NCBI GenBank assembly: GCA_016302585.1
Contig: JAEDNI010000010.1
Span: forward strand, 1 to 46,229
Reading direction: 5' to 3'
DNA length: 46,229 bases
Source: Paludibacteraceae bacterium
GTDB lineage: Bacteria > Bacteroidota > Bacteroidia > Bacteroidales > Paludibacteraceae
In this document: in pieces, positions 26,401 to 32,269 of the stretch
How the letters are laid out: every line of letters begins with the position of its first letter
How positions within the stretch are numbered: the first letter of the stretch is position 1
Notes under the pieces: model-generated
Told to the model about the DNA's origin: nothing
What the model saw: the letters and a program-made list of their open reading frames with translations, nothing else
Database searches by the model: none
Translations under genes and position numbers: made by a program

Positions 26401-27290
26401 GTCAAATAGAACTCCGTTCCCCATTGTTCGATAGGAATGGATTGCTCTACCATGAAGTCCTGCGAATACGCCTCACGGTTCGGAATACCGGTTTGTTGGT
26501 TGCCGTTAAAGACCGCTATCGGTTTGTCGGAACAGATCGTCGTACCGCTTAGGTCCACCATGAAATCTTCCCTCTCGTGCTCTTTGGAGGCCACCAGATA
26601 CGCTTCGCCTTTCGAGAGATTGGTCAGCGTGATCGTGCTGCCTGCAGTCGTCTTGCGGCCGTACGTGTCGAAGGTCGGAACGATCTTCACCGTCGTGTTG
26701 TCCTCCGTAGCCACGATAGCCAATTGGGTGGACTTCAGGTCCTCGGGATAGGTCTGTACGATGTACTCTTTACCCAAGAGTCGGGTTGGCATGACGAGCG
26801 AAGCATCACGGGAAGACAAACCTGTACCACCGTTACGGCTGTAGAGGAAGCAGGAAAAAACTTTGTCTTTCGATCCCTCTGCGGCATAGACATGCACGCC
26901 GTGGTATTTCTGCACTTCGCTCTCGAAGAGGTAGATATCCTTGGCGTAACTGTTGTTGTCGATAGTATAGGTGAGCGTAGCGCCTGCATGCACATGGACG
27001 GTCTCAATAACTACACTGCCGGCCGCAATGACGATGTCCATTTCCTCGCGTGCCGAGAGAGCCACTTTCATCTCGAACTTGAACTCGGGGTTGTTCTTGT
27101 TAGCAGGGTCTTCCGGGTTGATCATGTTGTTATTCATGAAGGTCAGCCAGAAGTCATTGCCTTCGGTGGACAAAGCCGCCCGGGTGCCACCCAGCCAGTT
27201 CGGGTCGGTACTTATCAACGATGAGGCTGCTCCTATCCATTGCGATAAAAGCAGAGCACAGACAAATACTATGTTTCGAATCGATTTCAA
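20484..27290 (-). CDS. Giant secreted repeat protein with IgGFc-binding-like N-terminus and C-terminal sorting domain
   Basis: A 2268-aa exported protein. The start is TTG at 27290, 7 bp after the upstream stop; it is the only start that keeps the signal peptide (IVFVCALLLSQWIGAASS). Residues about 40-500 resemble the IgGFc-binding N-terminal domain seen in many Bacteroidota surface proteins (WGTEFYLTNLENTRINYALV). From about residue 743 to 1920 there are 18 repeats of about 69 aa, each centred on a GCDSIYxLxLxV-like strand with a second Cys about 15-20 residues later. Repeat 7 has lost its Cys (GYDSIFYLRL). A degenerate 19th unit follows. The last 85 residues look like a type IX sorting domain (KEGMYIVQLW, RAIKILV). 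An adhesin or matrix-like role is plausible. Confidence 0.85.
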   Translation of the reverse strand: MKSIRNIVFVCALLLSQWIGAASSLISTDPNWLGGTRAALSTEGNDFWLTFMNNNMINPEDPANKNNPEFKFEMKVALSAREEMDIVIAAGSVVIETVHVHAGATLTYTIDNNSYAKDIYLFESEVQKYHGVHVYAAEGSKDKVFSCFLYSRNGGTGLSSRDASLVMPTRLLGKEYIVQTYPEDLKSTQLAIVATEDNTTVKIVPTFDTYGRKTTAGSTITLTNLSKGEAYLVASKEHEREDFMVDLSGTTICSDKPIAVFNGNQQTGIPNREAYSQDFMVEQSIPIEQWGTEFYLTNLENTRINYALVTAAYANTEVEVVTYNAETGMSETNSVFLDKAGKTTPPIAINDSKRKEVTIRSLDPAKPILCYHYITSAAVNKFCTSTAFDDICYTYGDPASAMMPAWTHRVQSMNMFTEPLDPQGGANTPQHFFAYVITRTEDTDKLTLNGGAVTATFYRFHANNDLSYAHIPLPNTSSYHLIESSGDGFIGTVYGLTDAQGYYYTLGFKPPQPHDSIYVTNTNEIMSRGSYDMDSLDGHGWYQRQWNEWIEGKERLDTAIICDSMSVSWAVETPAEKPIEKIEWAIYDVTGVKGAENGKFVEGFLINGPITGNKQEYEYQFILPEEDIEDRHQFFEYEVQAVLYRDQLMCGGEDIDTLKTTVRVTRQFNDTLYRIVCLGDTLRFFHDSMPDQRDLSILGDHAEGTRFVTVKEGEGEGYVEPWVYKLESGKRYTFHRDYQTQAGCDSLVTLEVFVCDTFRFVDTIHLCDNQDTLYHGKIFRGEKSKSAFGGEVIKKDTVLLVKFKTEQCACQQEEGFPTFNGCDSIYELHLFIHPTYYFEKTDTMCYNENPDSLYKWPIQYGSTDRTIGLKDTIDGSMKWDAAAQAWIGTFRDTMFTQTCAECNGGLKGCDSIHALTLIIPKAYYFNDTATWCKLHYDPVLGDTVHQFYQWIGKDHSGRDSIRGELRETNDYYDRFTTRYGCDSVYHIRLDYLASAELYERTDTTICSVQDGIFEWKDHNGVVLKTYPLDKPAFFDEYDDSRCDTVYAINLTVIPSYYIVDTVMKTQEDTCYWPVTGMSYGGTKTTLPYDSLITTDTTFVVRHFLTTPVNGVQCDSTRVLFLRIGSVFRDTVSAFACGTETSYEWWERRPEYCPDGVPFLRKTITDLPAPKKDSIYEHRFLTTLGYDSIFYLRLYRAPSYLNEVYMSVCQDTAEQFKWDGHPDVDPFPLKQTGTHILYDKQKTDSFQCDSIWRLYLTIHPIYTDTTPVYHTCQFSTFRWEDQDPSFVAPDSILDANHIRIHSIPTYHAGDFIYALKFHTIHGCDSTRYLKLHIDSVYTLPVETTERSMCDNEVLPFFDRFIYGVNAPNRPLGPDSVVAVPAGKSSFTFDTTYTATSELGCDSAVLHRITIYRTYLKEELDSVCQGTVYSWHDTVIQTETLKSDSIYVFYDSLHTTEHGCDSIHVLRLRIDSVYHIYNNKLLCDYDTTSWQGQYYRGEKFVGTAAEKAKYNIVVKSDTTYLDTVTWSTIHKCDSIFYLTLRVAPSYDTTVYDTVCDNENRHIFIFSDTQGNYFRDSIGYEPHMARAERDTSTTHYPIVRHTLHHTLKTVEGCDSVVHFELTIKPTYLFENKGKGCFGETIIWRGKEISSSNVYYDRLTTQDGCDSVFKLDYFIKPFISIPMHKEICDNYSFYHYDTLFRDDGSIRIVATEVWSPGRPRPDVDDPVDVHFPGTDGCDSIVYKYYLTFHHAYLFNDSAKAPICSGEAYYSNSLNHEWSNWVHEYDVDTFVQPYDTLFLDSLFTQFGCDSVYRLKAHVLPSYRHIEYDTICSNEEYVWHSILHGDSLLSGLTPGVYQFCDSFYTIDHCDSIYEMRLLVNTAYFEEDNLQLCADETLQWRNHYFEHMTPGEYFVADSLTSELGCDSIYHLYLTVVDTTFEINLEQICIGDTLVVGEHHYTQDGWYKDTTLNDAGCHHFIYTHIEVIPPTVPTIWVENAMCQSETAFELQYTYTSARPLSYSVYFDEKGYEAGFEDLEDIPITAYSDTMVISIPIPYSDGDKTQYPKPDLYPIRLVVDNGICQHKETDCSADSCFLLSYPKWILEQRHGDVIAILNEKYNGGYTWTSYRWYEDGILMPEQTKPYLHLPDGLVPGAAYHVELQRDGEELSFPTCAIEAHANVIDNDFAPTMGYLSVTPTYVCTAHPYTYILSRKDGSYRVTSAEGMFVSEGVFHADVTEIEVPQKEGMYIVQLWSNETPEEPYRAIKILVNSKCIE

Positions 27291-27297
27291 ACTAAAT

Positions 27298-28344
27298 CTA
27301 TCTGATCTCTATTCCGGAGGCGGTATAGGTTTTCTCGCCGCGCAAGATAATTAATTGTCCGTCCCGCAGTATCTTAGCTGCCTGAACGGCTGTGCCGGTA
27401 TGTTCGATACCCTCCATCGGATAGAGGGGATCGGGGTTCTCCTGAAAATAGACGCGTGCGCCGTAACAGCGGAATTGTTTCGGGCAGCTGAGCGTCACGT
27501 TGGTGGTATCAATATCGAGAATTACCAAAGCCGGCCACCCCTCCATCTCGGAGTCCGGATCGGTGAGGAACTGCAAGGTACCATGATCGCAAGTGGCGTC
27601 AAAGGCTTTGCGAACATATCCGTCTATCTCAATGCCCTTGATAGGCTGTGTGGCGGTGAAGGTAAGCGTGTAATTCGCATTGCAGTTGAAATAGGCGAAG
27701 GTAGTGTCTGTCGCTTTGACGATAGAGCCTTGGTCGCAATGCACCAGGATATTATGGTCTATGAAGGCGTATTCTTCCTTCCAAATGACGGTATCTTTGG
27801 GCATCACTGCCGTCGGCTCGGTATACGTATATTCCGGATCCAGATCCTCCGGGGTAGGCAGTGCCGTTTCGGCACTGTCGATGATGACGGGTGCTCCGTT
27901 AATCACGAGTCTCTGAATGCGGCGCTGACCTTTGTCGGTTAATGTGAACACCACCTGGGTAGCACTGCCTGTCCATCTATCCACTTTCCAGTCGTTCTTG
28001 TCCTCCGCTTCACCTCCGGAAACCAGCGTTCCTACGCTGGCGATCAAGCCGGTGTAGGGCTTGTTGGAAGCGCTGCTTTTGGCAAACACCATCTGGATAT
28101 CCGTTAAGGTCTCGTCGGCAGAGACGGTAATGGTGTTACCTACATATAGCCGCATCTCCGGCTCCTGGGTCTGGTAGTCCTTCGTGACAGTCGGCGCAGT
28201 CTGACCCTCACCTTTAGCAATAACGAGAGAAAAACCGTCTTTCGTCTGGCTCATATCCGCTGCAGAAGTGAACGTGAAAACGGTCTCTGCATAGCTGCCG
28301 AGCGTGAAACAAAGAATAACAAGTAAACCAAATATCTTTTTCAT
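27298..28344 (-). CDS. Secreted protein with C-terminal sorting motif
   Basis: A 348-aa exported protein (signal KKIFGLLVILCFTLGSYAE). The body is beta-rich, with two segments of similar character (residues about 22-130 and 160-300), not assignable to a named family. The C-terminus ILRDGQLIILRGEKTYTASG fits the short Bacteroidales sorting-tail pattern (xxxDGxLxIxRxxKTYxxxG). ATG 28344 is used; a longer in-frame extension would run through the promoter at 28363-28394. It heads the surface operon, 7 bp before the 2268-aa protein gene. Confidence 0.75.
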   Translation of the reverse strand: MKKIFGLLVILCFTLGSYAETVFTFTSAADMSQTKDGFSLVIAKGEGQTAPTVTKDYQTQEPEMRLYVGNTITVSADETLTDIQMVFAKSSASNKPYTGLIASVGTLVSGGEAEDKNDWKVDRWTGSATQVVFTLTDKGQRRIQRLVINGAPVIIDSAETALPTPEDLDPEYTYTEPTAVMPKDTVIWKEEYAFIDHNILVHCDQGSIVKATDTTFAYFNCNANYTLTFTATQPIKGIEIDGYVRKAFDATCDHGTLQFLTDPDSEMEGWPALVILDIDTTNVTLSCPKQFRCYGARVYFQENPDPLYPMEGIEHTGTAVQAAKILRDGQLIILRGEKTYTASGIEIR

Positions 28345-28362
28345 AATCTCAAAAATCGCGTG

Positions 28363-28394
28363 CAAAGATACGTTTTTTTTATGACATATGCAAG
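28363..28394 (-). promoter_or_regulatory. Promoter of the surface-protein operon
   Basis: On the minus strand CTTG (28394-28391), 20 nt, and TATCTTTG (28370-28363). The -33 box is extended as CTTGCATATG. The start of transcription near 28356 gives a leader of about 12 nt. Confidence 0.8.
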
Positions 28395-28406
28395 CGTACG
28401 CGCGTT

Positions 28407-29732
28407 TTAAGTGCGTTTTTTTGCAATAATTGCATATAAAAACAACAAAAGTAGATAATATATACCAACCATTACACCATTTACGCTTGCCGAGACTGTA
28501 CTTCCGGGCAGCGCTTCTATCCATTCCACCGAATGGTTCATCACCCATGCCAACAACCAGGTAATTTTACTAAAGAGCACTCCTGTCGTACTGCCGCCTA
28601 ACGCGATGCTGATCAGTCCGCAGGGCACCAAAAACGTGGCAATAGGTAACACAATCAGGTTCGTCAGCAGGAAATACGTGCTCACCTGCCCGAAATAATA
28701 CATCGTGATTGGCATCGTACCTATCTGTGCTGCAATACTCACTATAATTGTGCCAAGGAAATAACTGACTATCTTCCCTCGCCATGTCTCCCGCCATTCC
28801 AGTCGCTGAAGGGAGGGCTCTAACTGCTTGGCGAACAGCACGATAGAGAACGTAGCAGCAAAACTCAGTTGAAAACTGACGCTCCATAAATCGGTAGGGT
28901 GAACGAGTAGAATCAATACTGCCGCTGCAGCGATGGTATTGAGGGAGATAACTTGCCGATAGCACATGCGGCCGATCTCAAAAATCGTTACCATCAGTAC
29001 GGCGCGCACGACGGAAGGAGTCATCCCGGTCAGCCATGCGTAGCCCCACATCGCTACGATGATGACACTACTGATCGCCCATCGTCCGACGCGGTTCTCA
29101 TGCAGCGGTTTGATGCGTCCGCCAAAAGTAAGGATCCACAGCAACAAGCCATAGAGAATACCCGTGTGTAAACCACTCACGGCCAGCACATGTGCCGCAC
29201 CCGAGGCCTGAAAATGATGCTTCAACTCAGGATCCAAGTCTTCTTTGTAACCTAAGGTCAACGCACCTACGGTAGCTAACTCGTCGTCTTCCAATCCGGC
29301 TGAGGCCAAACGCTGATAGAGTCGTACTTGCAGCGGTACGCGATGCGTCTTGGCGGGCAATAGGATATACTCCGCCGCAAAGGCTCTGCCTACGGAACGG
29401 TTCCATTCAATGTGAGTGCGTGCAACAACGGTGTCACCGTACGTGGGTAAGGCCTTCGTGCTGTCGCGTAGCAGATAGAGATAAACTTTACCTTTAGGTA
29501 AGACCTGAGTCTCAAAACGTTCGCATTTCGCCGTAGGCGTCGGAGCGCTCTGCACGATGAATCCGAAGACCTGTTCCTCGGTCGGGTGCGTCTCGAGTGG
29601 ATAAAAACGGTTAAAAAACAGTATTGCCGCCACCAAAGGCAGCAGCAATACAAACATCGGATAAGAACGCCATACCATAGCAAATAAGTGCAGGATGCTG
29701 AGCATGTACTGGTAATGTCGTATCCCGCACAT
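28407..29732 (-). CDS. ComEC/Rec2-type competence membrane protein
   Basis: A 441-aa polytopic membrane protein. An N-terminal pair of helices precedes a DUF4131-like OB domain (about residues 55-150), followed by the Competence domain with the signature HHFQASGAAHVLAVSGLHTG (near 178) and TGMTPSVVRAVLM (near 247), and about eight more helices. ComEC forms the channel for single-stranded DNA uptake. The C-terminal metallo-beta-lactamase domain found in longer members is absent, as in many Bacteroidota homologues, and no remnant follows. The start is uncertain: ATG 29732, 29705 or 29678 (MVWRSYPMF). Confidence 0.85.
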   Translation of the reverse strand: MCGIRHYQYMLSILHLFAMVWRSYPMFVLLLPLVAAILFFNRFYPLETHPTEEQVFGFIVQSAPTPTAKCERFETQVLPKGKVYLYLLRDSTKALPTYGDTVVARTHIEWNRSVGRAFAAEYILLPAKTHRVPLQVRLYQRLASAGLEDDELATVGALTLGYKEDLDPELKHHFQASGAAHVLAVSGLHTGILYGLLLWILTFGGRIKPLHENRVGRWAISSVIIVAMWGYAWLTGMTPSVVRAVLMVTIFEIGRMCYRQVISLNTIAAAAVLILLVHPTDLWSVSFQLSFAATFSIVLFAKQLEPSLQRLEWRETWRGKIVSYFLGTIIVSIAAQIGTMPITMYYFGQVSTYFLLTNLIVLPIATFLVPCGLISIALGGSTTGVLFSKITWLLAWVMNHSVEWIEALPGSTVSASVNGVMVGIYYLLLLFLYAIIAKKRT

Positions 29733-29753
29733 ACCTATAATATACTTTGTATA

Positions 29754-30404
29754 TTATGCCGTGATTTTCATTTTCCGTATCATTTCTTCGGGATCTTTGG
29801 CCCCGAAAACGGCACTTCCGGCTACCAATACATCCGCTCCGGCAGCGAACAGTTCGGCCGCATTCTCCGCATTCACACCACCGTCGATCTCAATTAGAGT
29901 CGGGAGGTTGCGTTTTACGATTTCGGCTTTGATGAAGCGAATTTTATCCATGGTCTCCGGAATGAATTTCTGACCTCCGAAACCGGCGAAGACGGACATC
30001 AGCAGAACCATATCTACCTTATCAAGATAAGGTACAAGACGTTTTACATCGATATCCGGATTGATGGTCAGGCACGTGCGAACACCCTTTGCTTTAATCA
30101 AATCCAGTATCGGCAATGGATCGTCAACTGCCTCTAAATGGAAACCCACCGACCATGCACCGGCATCGCAGAAACGCTCTACGTATTTCTCGGGATGCAC
30201 GATCATAAGGTGTACATCCAGCGGTTTGGTGCAGTACTTGCGCATCGGCTCCATCAACGGAAATCCGAAGGAGATATTGGGCACAAACGTACCGTCCATC
30301 ACGTCCACATGCAGCCAGTCGGCCTCGCTGCGGTTAATCATCTCTAAGTCGTCTGCCAAGTGTCCGAAATCAGCGGACAGTACAGAAGGAGCAATCAGTT
30401 TCAT
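29754..30404 (-). CDS. rpe: Ribulose-phosphate 3-epimerase
   Basis: A 216-aa TIM-barrel enzyme of the pentose phosphate pathway that interconverts ribulose 5-phosphate and xylulose 5-phosphate. Signatures are IAPSVLSADFGHLADDL, LHVDVMDGTFVPNISFG, the metal-binding LDVHLMIVHPEKYV, and IEIDGGVNAENAAELFAAGA with AGSAVFG at the end. The phosphate loop reads LMSVFAGFGGQKF where most members have SVNPGFGGQ. Its leader is a 7-bp tandem array. It lies 22 bp before the comEC-like gene. Confidence 0.95.
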   Translation of the reverse strand: MKLIAPSVLSADFGHLADDLEMINRSEADWLHVDVMDGTFVPNISFGFPLMEPMRKYCTKPLDVHLMIVHPEKYVERFCDAGAWSVGFHLEAVDDPLPILDLIKAKGVRTCLTINPDIDVKRLVPYLDKVDMVLLMSVFAGFGGQKFIPETMDKIRFIKAEIVKRNLPTLIEIDGGVNAENAAELFAAGADVLVAGSAVFGAKDPEEMIRKMKITA

Positions 30405-30413
30405 ATTGTTAAT

Positions 30414-30470
30414 TTCTAAACCCTAAACACTAAACACTAAACTCTAAACACTAAACACTAAACTCTAAAC
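30414..30470. repeat. 7-bp array CTAAACN x8 between the regulator gene and rpe
   Basis: Eight units of CTAAACA/CTAAACT/CTAAACC in direct succession on the plus strand. The array fills the rpe leader and extends into the response-regulator gene, whose TAG stop (30467-30465) is formed by the first unit on the minus strand. The same unit is used at 33754-33822. Confidence 0.9.
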
Positions 30471-31148
30471 TTTCACCAGCTCGTTGTTCACAAGCTTGTA
30501 ACCTTTAAATCGAGCGGCAACGATGGAGTAGTCTGCGGCCTTTACAAAAGCGCGTAGGTGGTTGATATACACGCCTAAAGAGCGGGCTGTGAAGGCGTTG
30601 TCTTCCTTCCAAAGCGCACTTAAAATCTTATGTTTGTCAACTACTTCGCCTTCTTGCCGGCAAAGCATCAGAAGCAACTCGCTTTCCCGGGCCGATAGAT
30701 GCTTGCCGTCGAATACTTGATGGGTGGCATCGAAGATATGGCCGTTCAGGGCAAAGACCTTCTGTTTGCTCTCCTGAAATGCCCGAATACGACGTAAAAT
30801 AGCCTCCATGCGGCAAATGAGAATATCCATCGAGAAGGGCTTGGTCTGATAGTCGTCGCAGCCCAATTGGAAAGCGCGCATCTGACTCTCGCGGTCATTG
30901 CGGCTCGTCAGCAAAATGAGCGGAATATTCGGCAAGCGGTGACGAATTATTTTAAGCAACTCAAATCCGTTCATCTCCACACCCTGCAGTTCCATGAGAA
31001 TCAGGTCCCAGTGACCGGCAGAAAGGGCATCCAAACCTGCCTTTCCGTTGCCTACCGCCTGGGCTTTGTAACCGCGACTCGCCAAGTAGTCGCTCAGCAC
31101 GGTCGAGAGACTGATGTCGCCGTCTATGATCAATATCCTTGTGGCCAT
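30465..31148 (-). CDS. OmpR-family response regulator with atypical receiver
   Basis: A 227-aa protein: receiver domain (about residues 4-118) plus winged-helix DNA-binding domain (about 130-222: LSARESELLLMLCRQEGEVV, SLGVYINHLRAFV). It resembles RprY-type regulators of Bacteroidales. The usual phospho-acceptor Asp is Glu53 (DLILMELQG), and the acidic pair near the N-terminus reads DGD. The conserved Thr/Ser (LLTSRND) and Lys (YQTKPF) are kept. Glu can mimic phospho-Asp, so a constitutively active regulator is possible. No histidine kinase lies nearby. ATG 31148 is used. It is divergent from ansA, and the two promoters share one -33 palindrome. Confidence 0.85.
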   Translation of the reverse strand: MATRILIIDGDISLSTVLSDYLASRGYKAQAVGNGKAGLDALSAGHWDLILMELQGVEMNGFELLKIIRHRLPNIPLILLTSRNDRESQMRAFQLGCDDYQTKPFSMDILICRMEAILRRIRAFQESKQKVFALNGHIFDATHQVFDGKHLSARESELLLMLCRQEGEVVDKHKILSALWKEDNAFTARSLGVYINHLRAFVKAADYSIVAARFKGYKLVNNELVKV

Positions 31149-31165
31149 AAATCCAAAAATCGCTG

Positions 31166-31197
31166 CAAAGATACAAAAAAATTTGCATATATGCAAA
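31166..31197 (-). promoter_or_regulatory. Response-regulator promoter
   Basis: On the minus strand TTTG (31197-31194), 20 nt, and TATCTTTG (31173-31166). Its -33 box is one arm of the palindrome TTTGCATATATGCAAA (31182-31197), shared with the opposite promoter. Confidence 0.8.
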
Positions 31198-31213
31198 AAA
31201 AATACTAATTTTG
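31182..31213 (+). promoter_or_regulatory. ansA promoter
   Basis: TTTG (31182-31185), 20 nt, and TAATTTTG (31206-31213). It overlaps the regulator promoter, so only one polymerase can bind at a time. Autoregulation by the adjacent OmpR-type protein is possible. Confidence 0.8.
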
Positions 31214-31232
31214 CAGCGCTAAATAGGAAATT

Positions 31233-32267
31233 ATGAGCAAAGTCCTTTTGATTTCAACAGGAGGAACCATTACAATGGTTCGTGACAAAGCCTCCGAGGC
31301 CCTGATTCCTGCCGATATGGAGACCTTCAAGGCGTATATGCCGGAGTTGTTCGCAGGCGACGTGCACGTCGATATTCAGGCGTTTTCGCCGCTGTTGGAT
31401 TCCTCGAATGTGACTCCGGAATGTTGGGTGAAGATGGGCCAGATGATCTACGACCATTATGATGCGTACGATGGTTTCGTCGTGCTGCATGGTACAGATA
31501 CGATGTCGTATTCGGCTTCGGCGCTCTCGTTCATGCTGGAGAACCTTTCGAAGCCGGTTGTGTTCACGGGTTCTCAACTCCCCGTTGGAGTCCTTCGATC
31601 GGATGCGAAGGAAAATCTGCTGACGGCGATTGAGATAGCAGCAGCGAAGGATGAGGACGGCAATGCAATCGTGCCCGAAGTGACAATTTATTTTGAGGAC
31701 CGTCTCTTCCGTGCAAATCGTACTACGAAACGAAATGCAGAGCATTTTTCGGCGTTCAACAGTTATAACTATCCGGCGCTTGCGAAAGCCGGTGTGCATA
31801 TCACGTATCAACCGCATTTGGTGCATTATTCCGACCCGCAAGCGCCGTTGCGCCTACATACGCAGTTCGACCAGAACGTAGCGATACTGAAGTTATTTCC
31901 AGGAATCCAACGCTCCGTCGTACGCGCGGTGTTGCGTACGCGCGGTTTAAAAGGAGTAGTACTCGAGACCTTCGGTGCCGGTAATGCACCCAGCGATAAA
32001 TGGTTGTACCGCGAACTCAAAGCTGCCGTAGAGAAGGGAATTATTATTGTCAACAAAACCCAGTGTAACACAGGTTCTGTAGAGATGGGCTTGTATGCCG
32101 TTTCGCTTAACCTCATGAAAGCCGGTGTGCTCTCGGGCTATGATATCACGACCGAAGCGCTGCTGACGAAGATGATGTTGCTGCTGGGCGAGAACCCGGA
32201 CGATGCGGACATCGTTCGCCGCTTGCTCGGAGAAGACTTATGTGGAGAAATAACAATAGATAAATAG
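31233..32267 (+). CDS. ansA: Type I (cytoplasmic) L-asparaginase
   Basis: A 344-aa enzyme that hydrolyses asparagine to aspartate and ammonia. The first catalytic Thr lies in LISTGGTITMVRD (near residue 12) and the second set in VVLHGTDTMSYSASALSFML (near residue 84). VFTGSQLPVG and ETFGAGNAPSD are also typical. The lack of a signal peptide places it in the cytoplasm with the low-affinity type I enzymes. pepD starts 2 bp after its stop, so the two form a peptide/amino-acid use operon. Confidence 0.93.
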   Translation: MSKVLLISTGGTITMVRDKASEALIPADMETFKAYMPELFAGDVHVDIQAFSPLLDSSNVTPECWVKMGQMIYDHYDAYDGFVVLHGTDTMSYSASALSFMLENLSKPVVFTGSQLPVGVLRSDAKENLLTAIEIAAAKDEDGNAIVPEVTIYFEDRLFRANRTTKRNAEHFSAFNSYNYPALAKAGVHITYQPHLVHYSDPQAPLRLHTQFDQNVAILKLFPGIQRSVVRAVLRTRGLKGVVLETFGAGNAPSDKWLYRELKAAVEKGIIIVNKTQCNTGSVEMGLYAVSLNLMKAGVLSGYDITTEALLTKMMLLLGENPDDADIVRRLLGEDLCGEITIDK

Positions 32268-32269
32268 AT

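Noticed and set aside
28345..28548. A 68-residue N-terminal extension of the secreted protein at 27298-28344
   Set aside because: The extension runs across the promoter at 28363-28394 and the end of the comEC-like gene, and would bury the signal peptide.
28407..29732. Frameshifted comEC missing its C-terminal domain
   Set aside because: Downstream of the stop lie a promoter and an unrelated gene; no beta-lactamase-like remnant is found in any frame, so it is a natural short form.
29688..29753. A promoter in the gap between rpe and the comEC-like gene
   Set aside because: The TA-rich sequence lacks a TTTG box at the right spacing; co-transcription from upstream is simpler.
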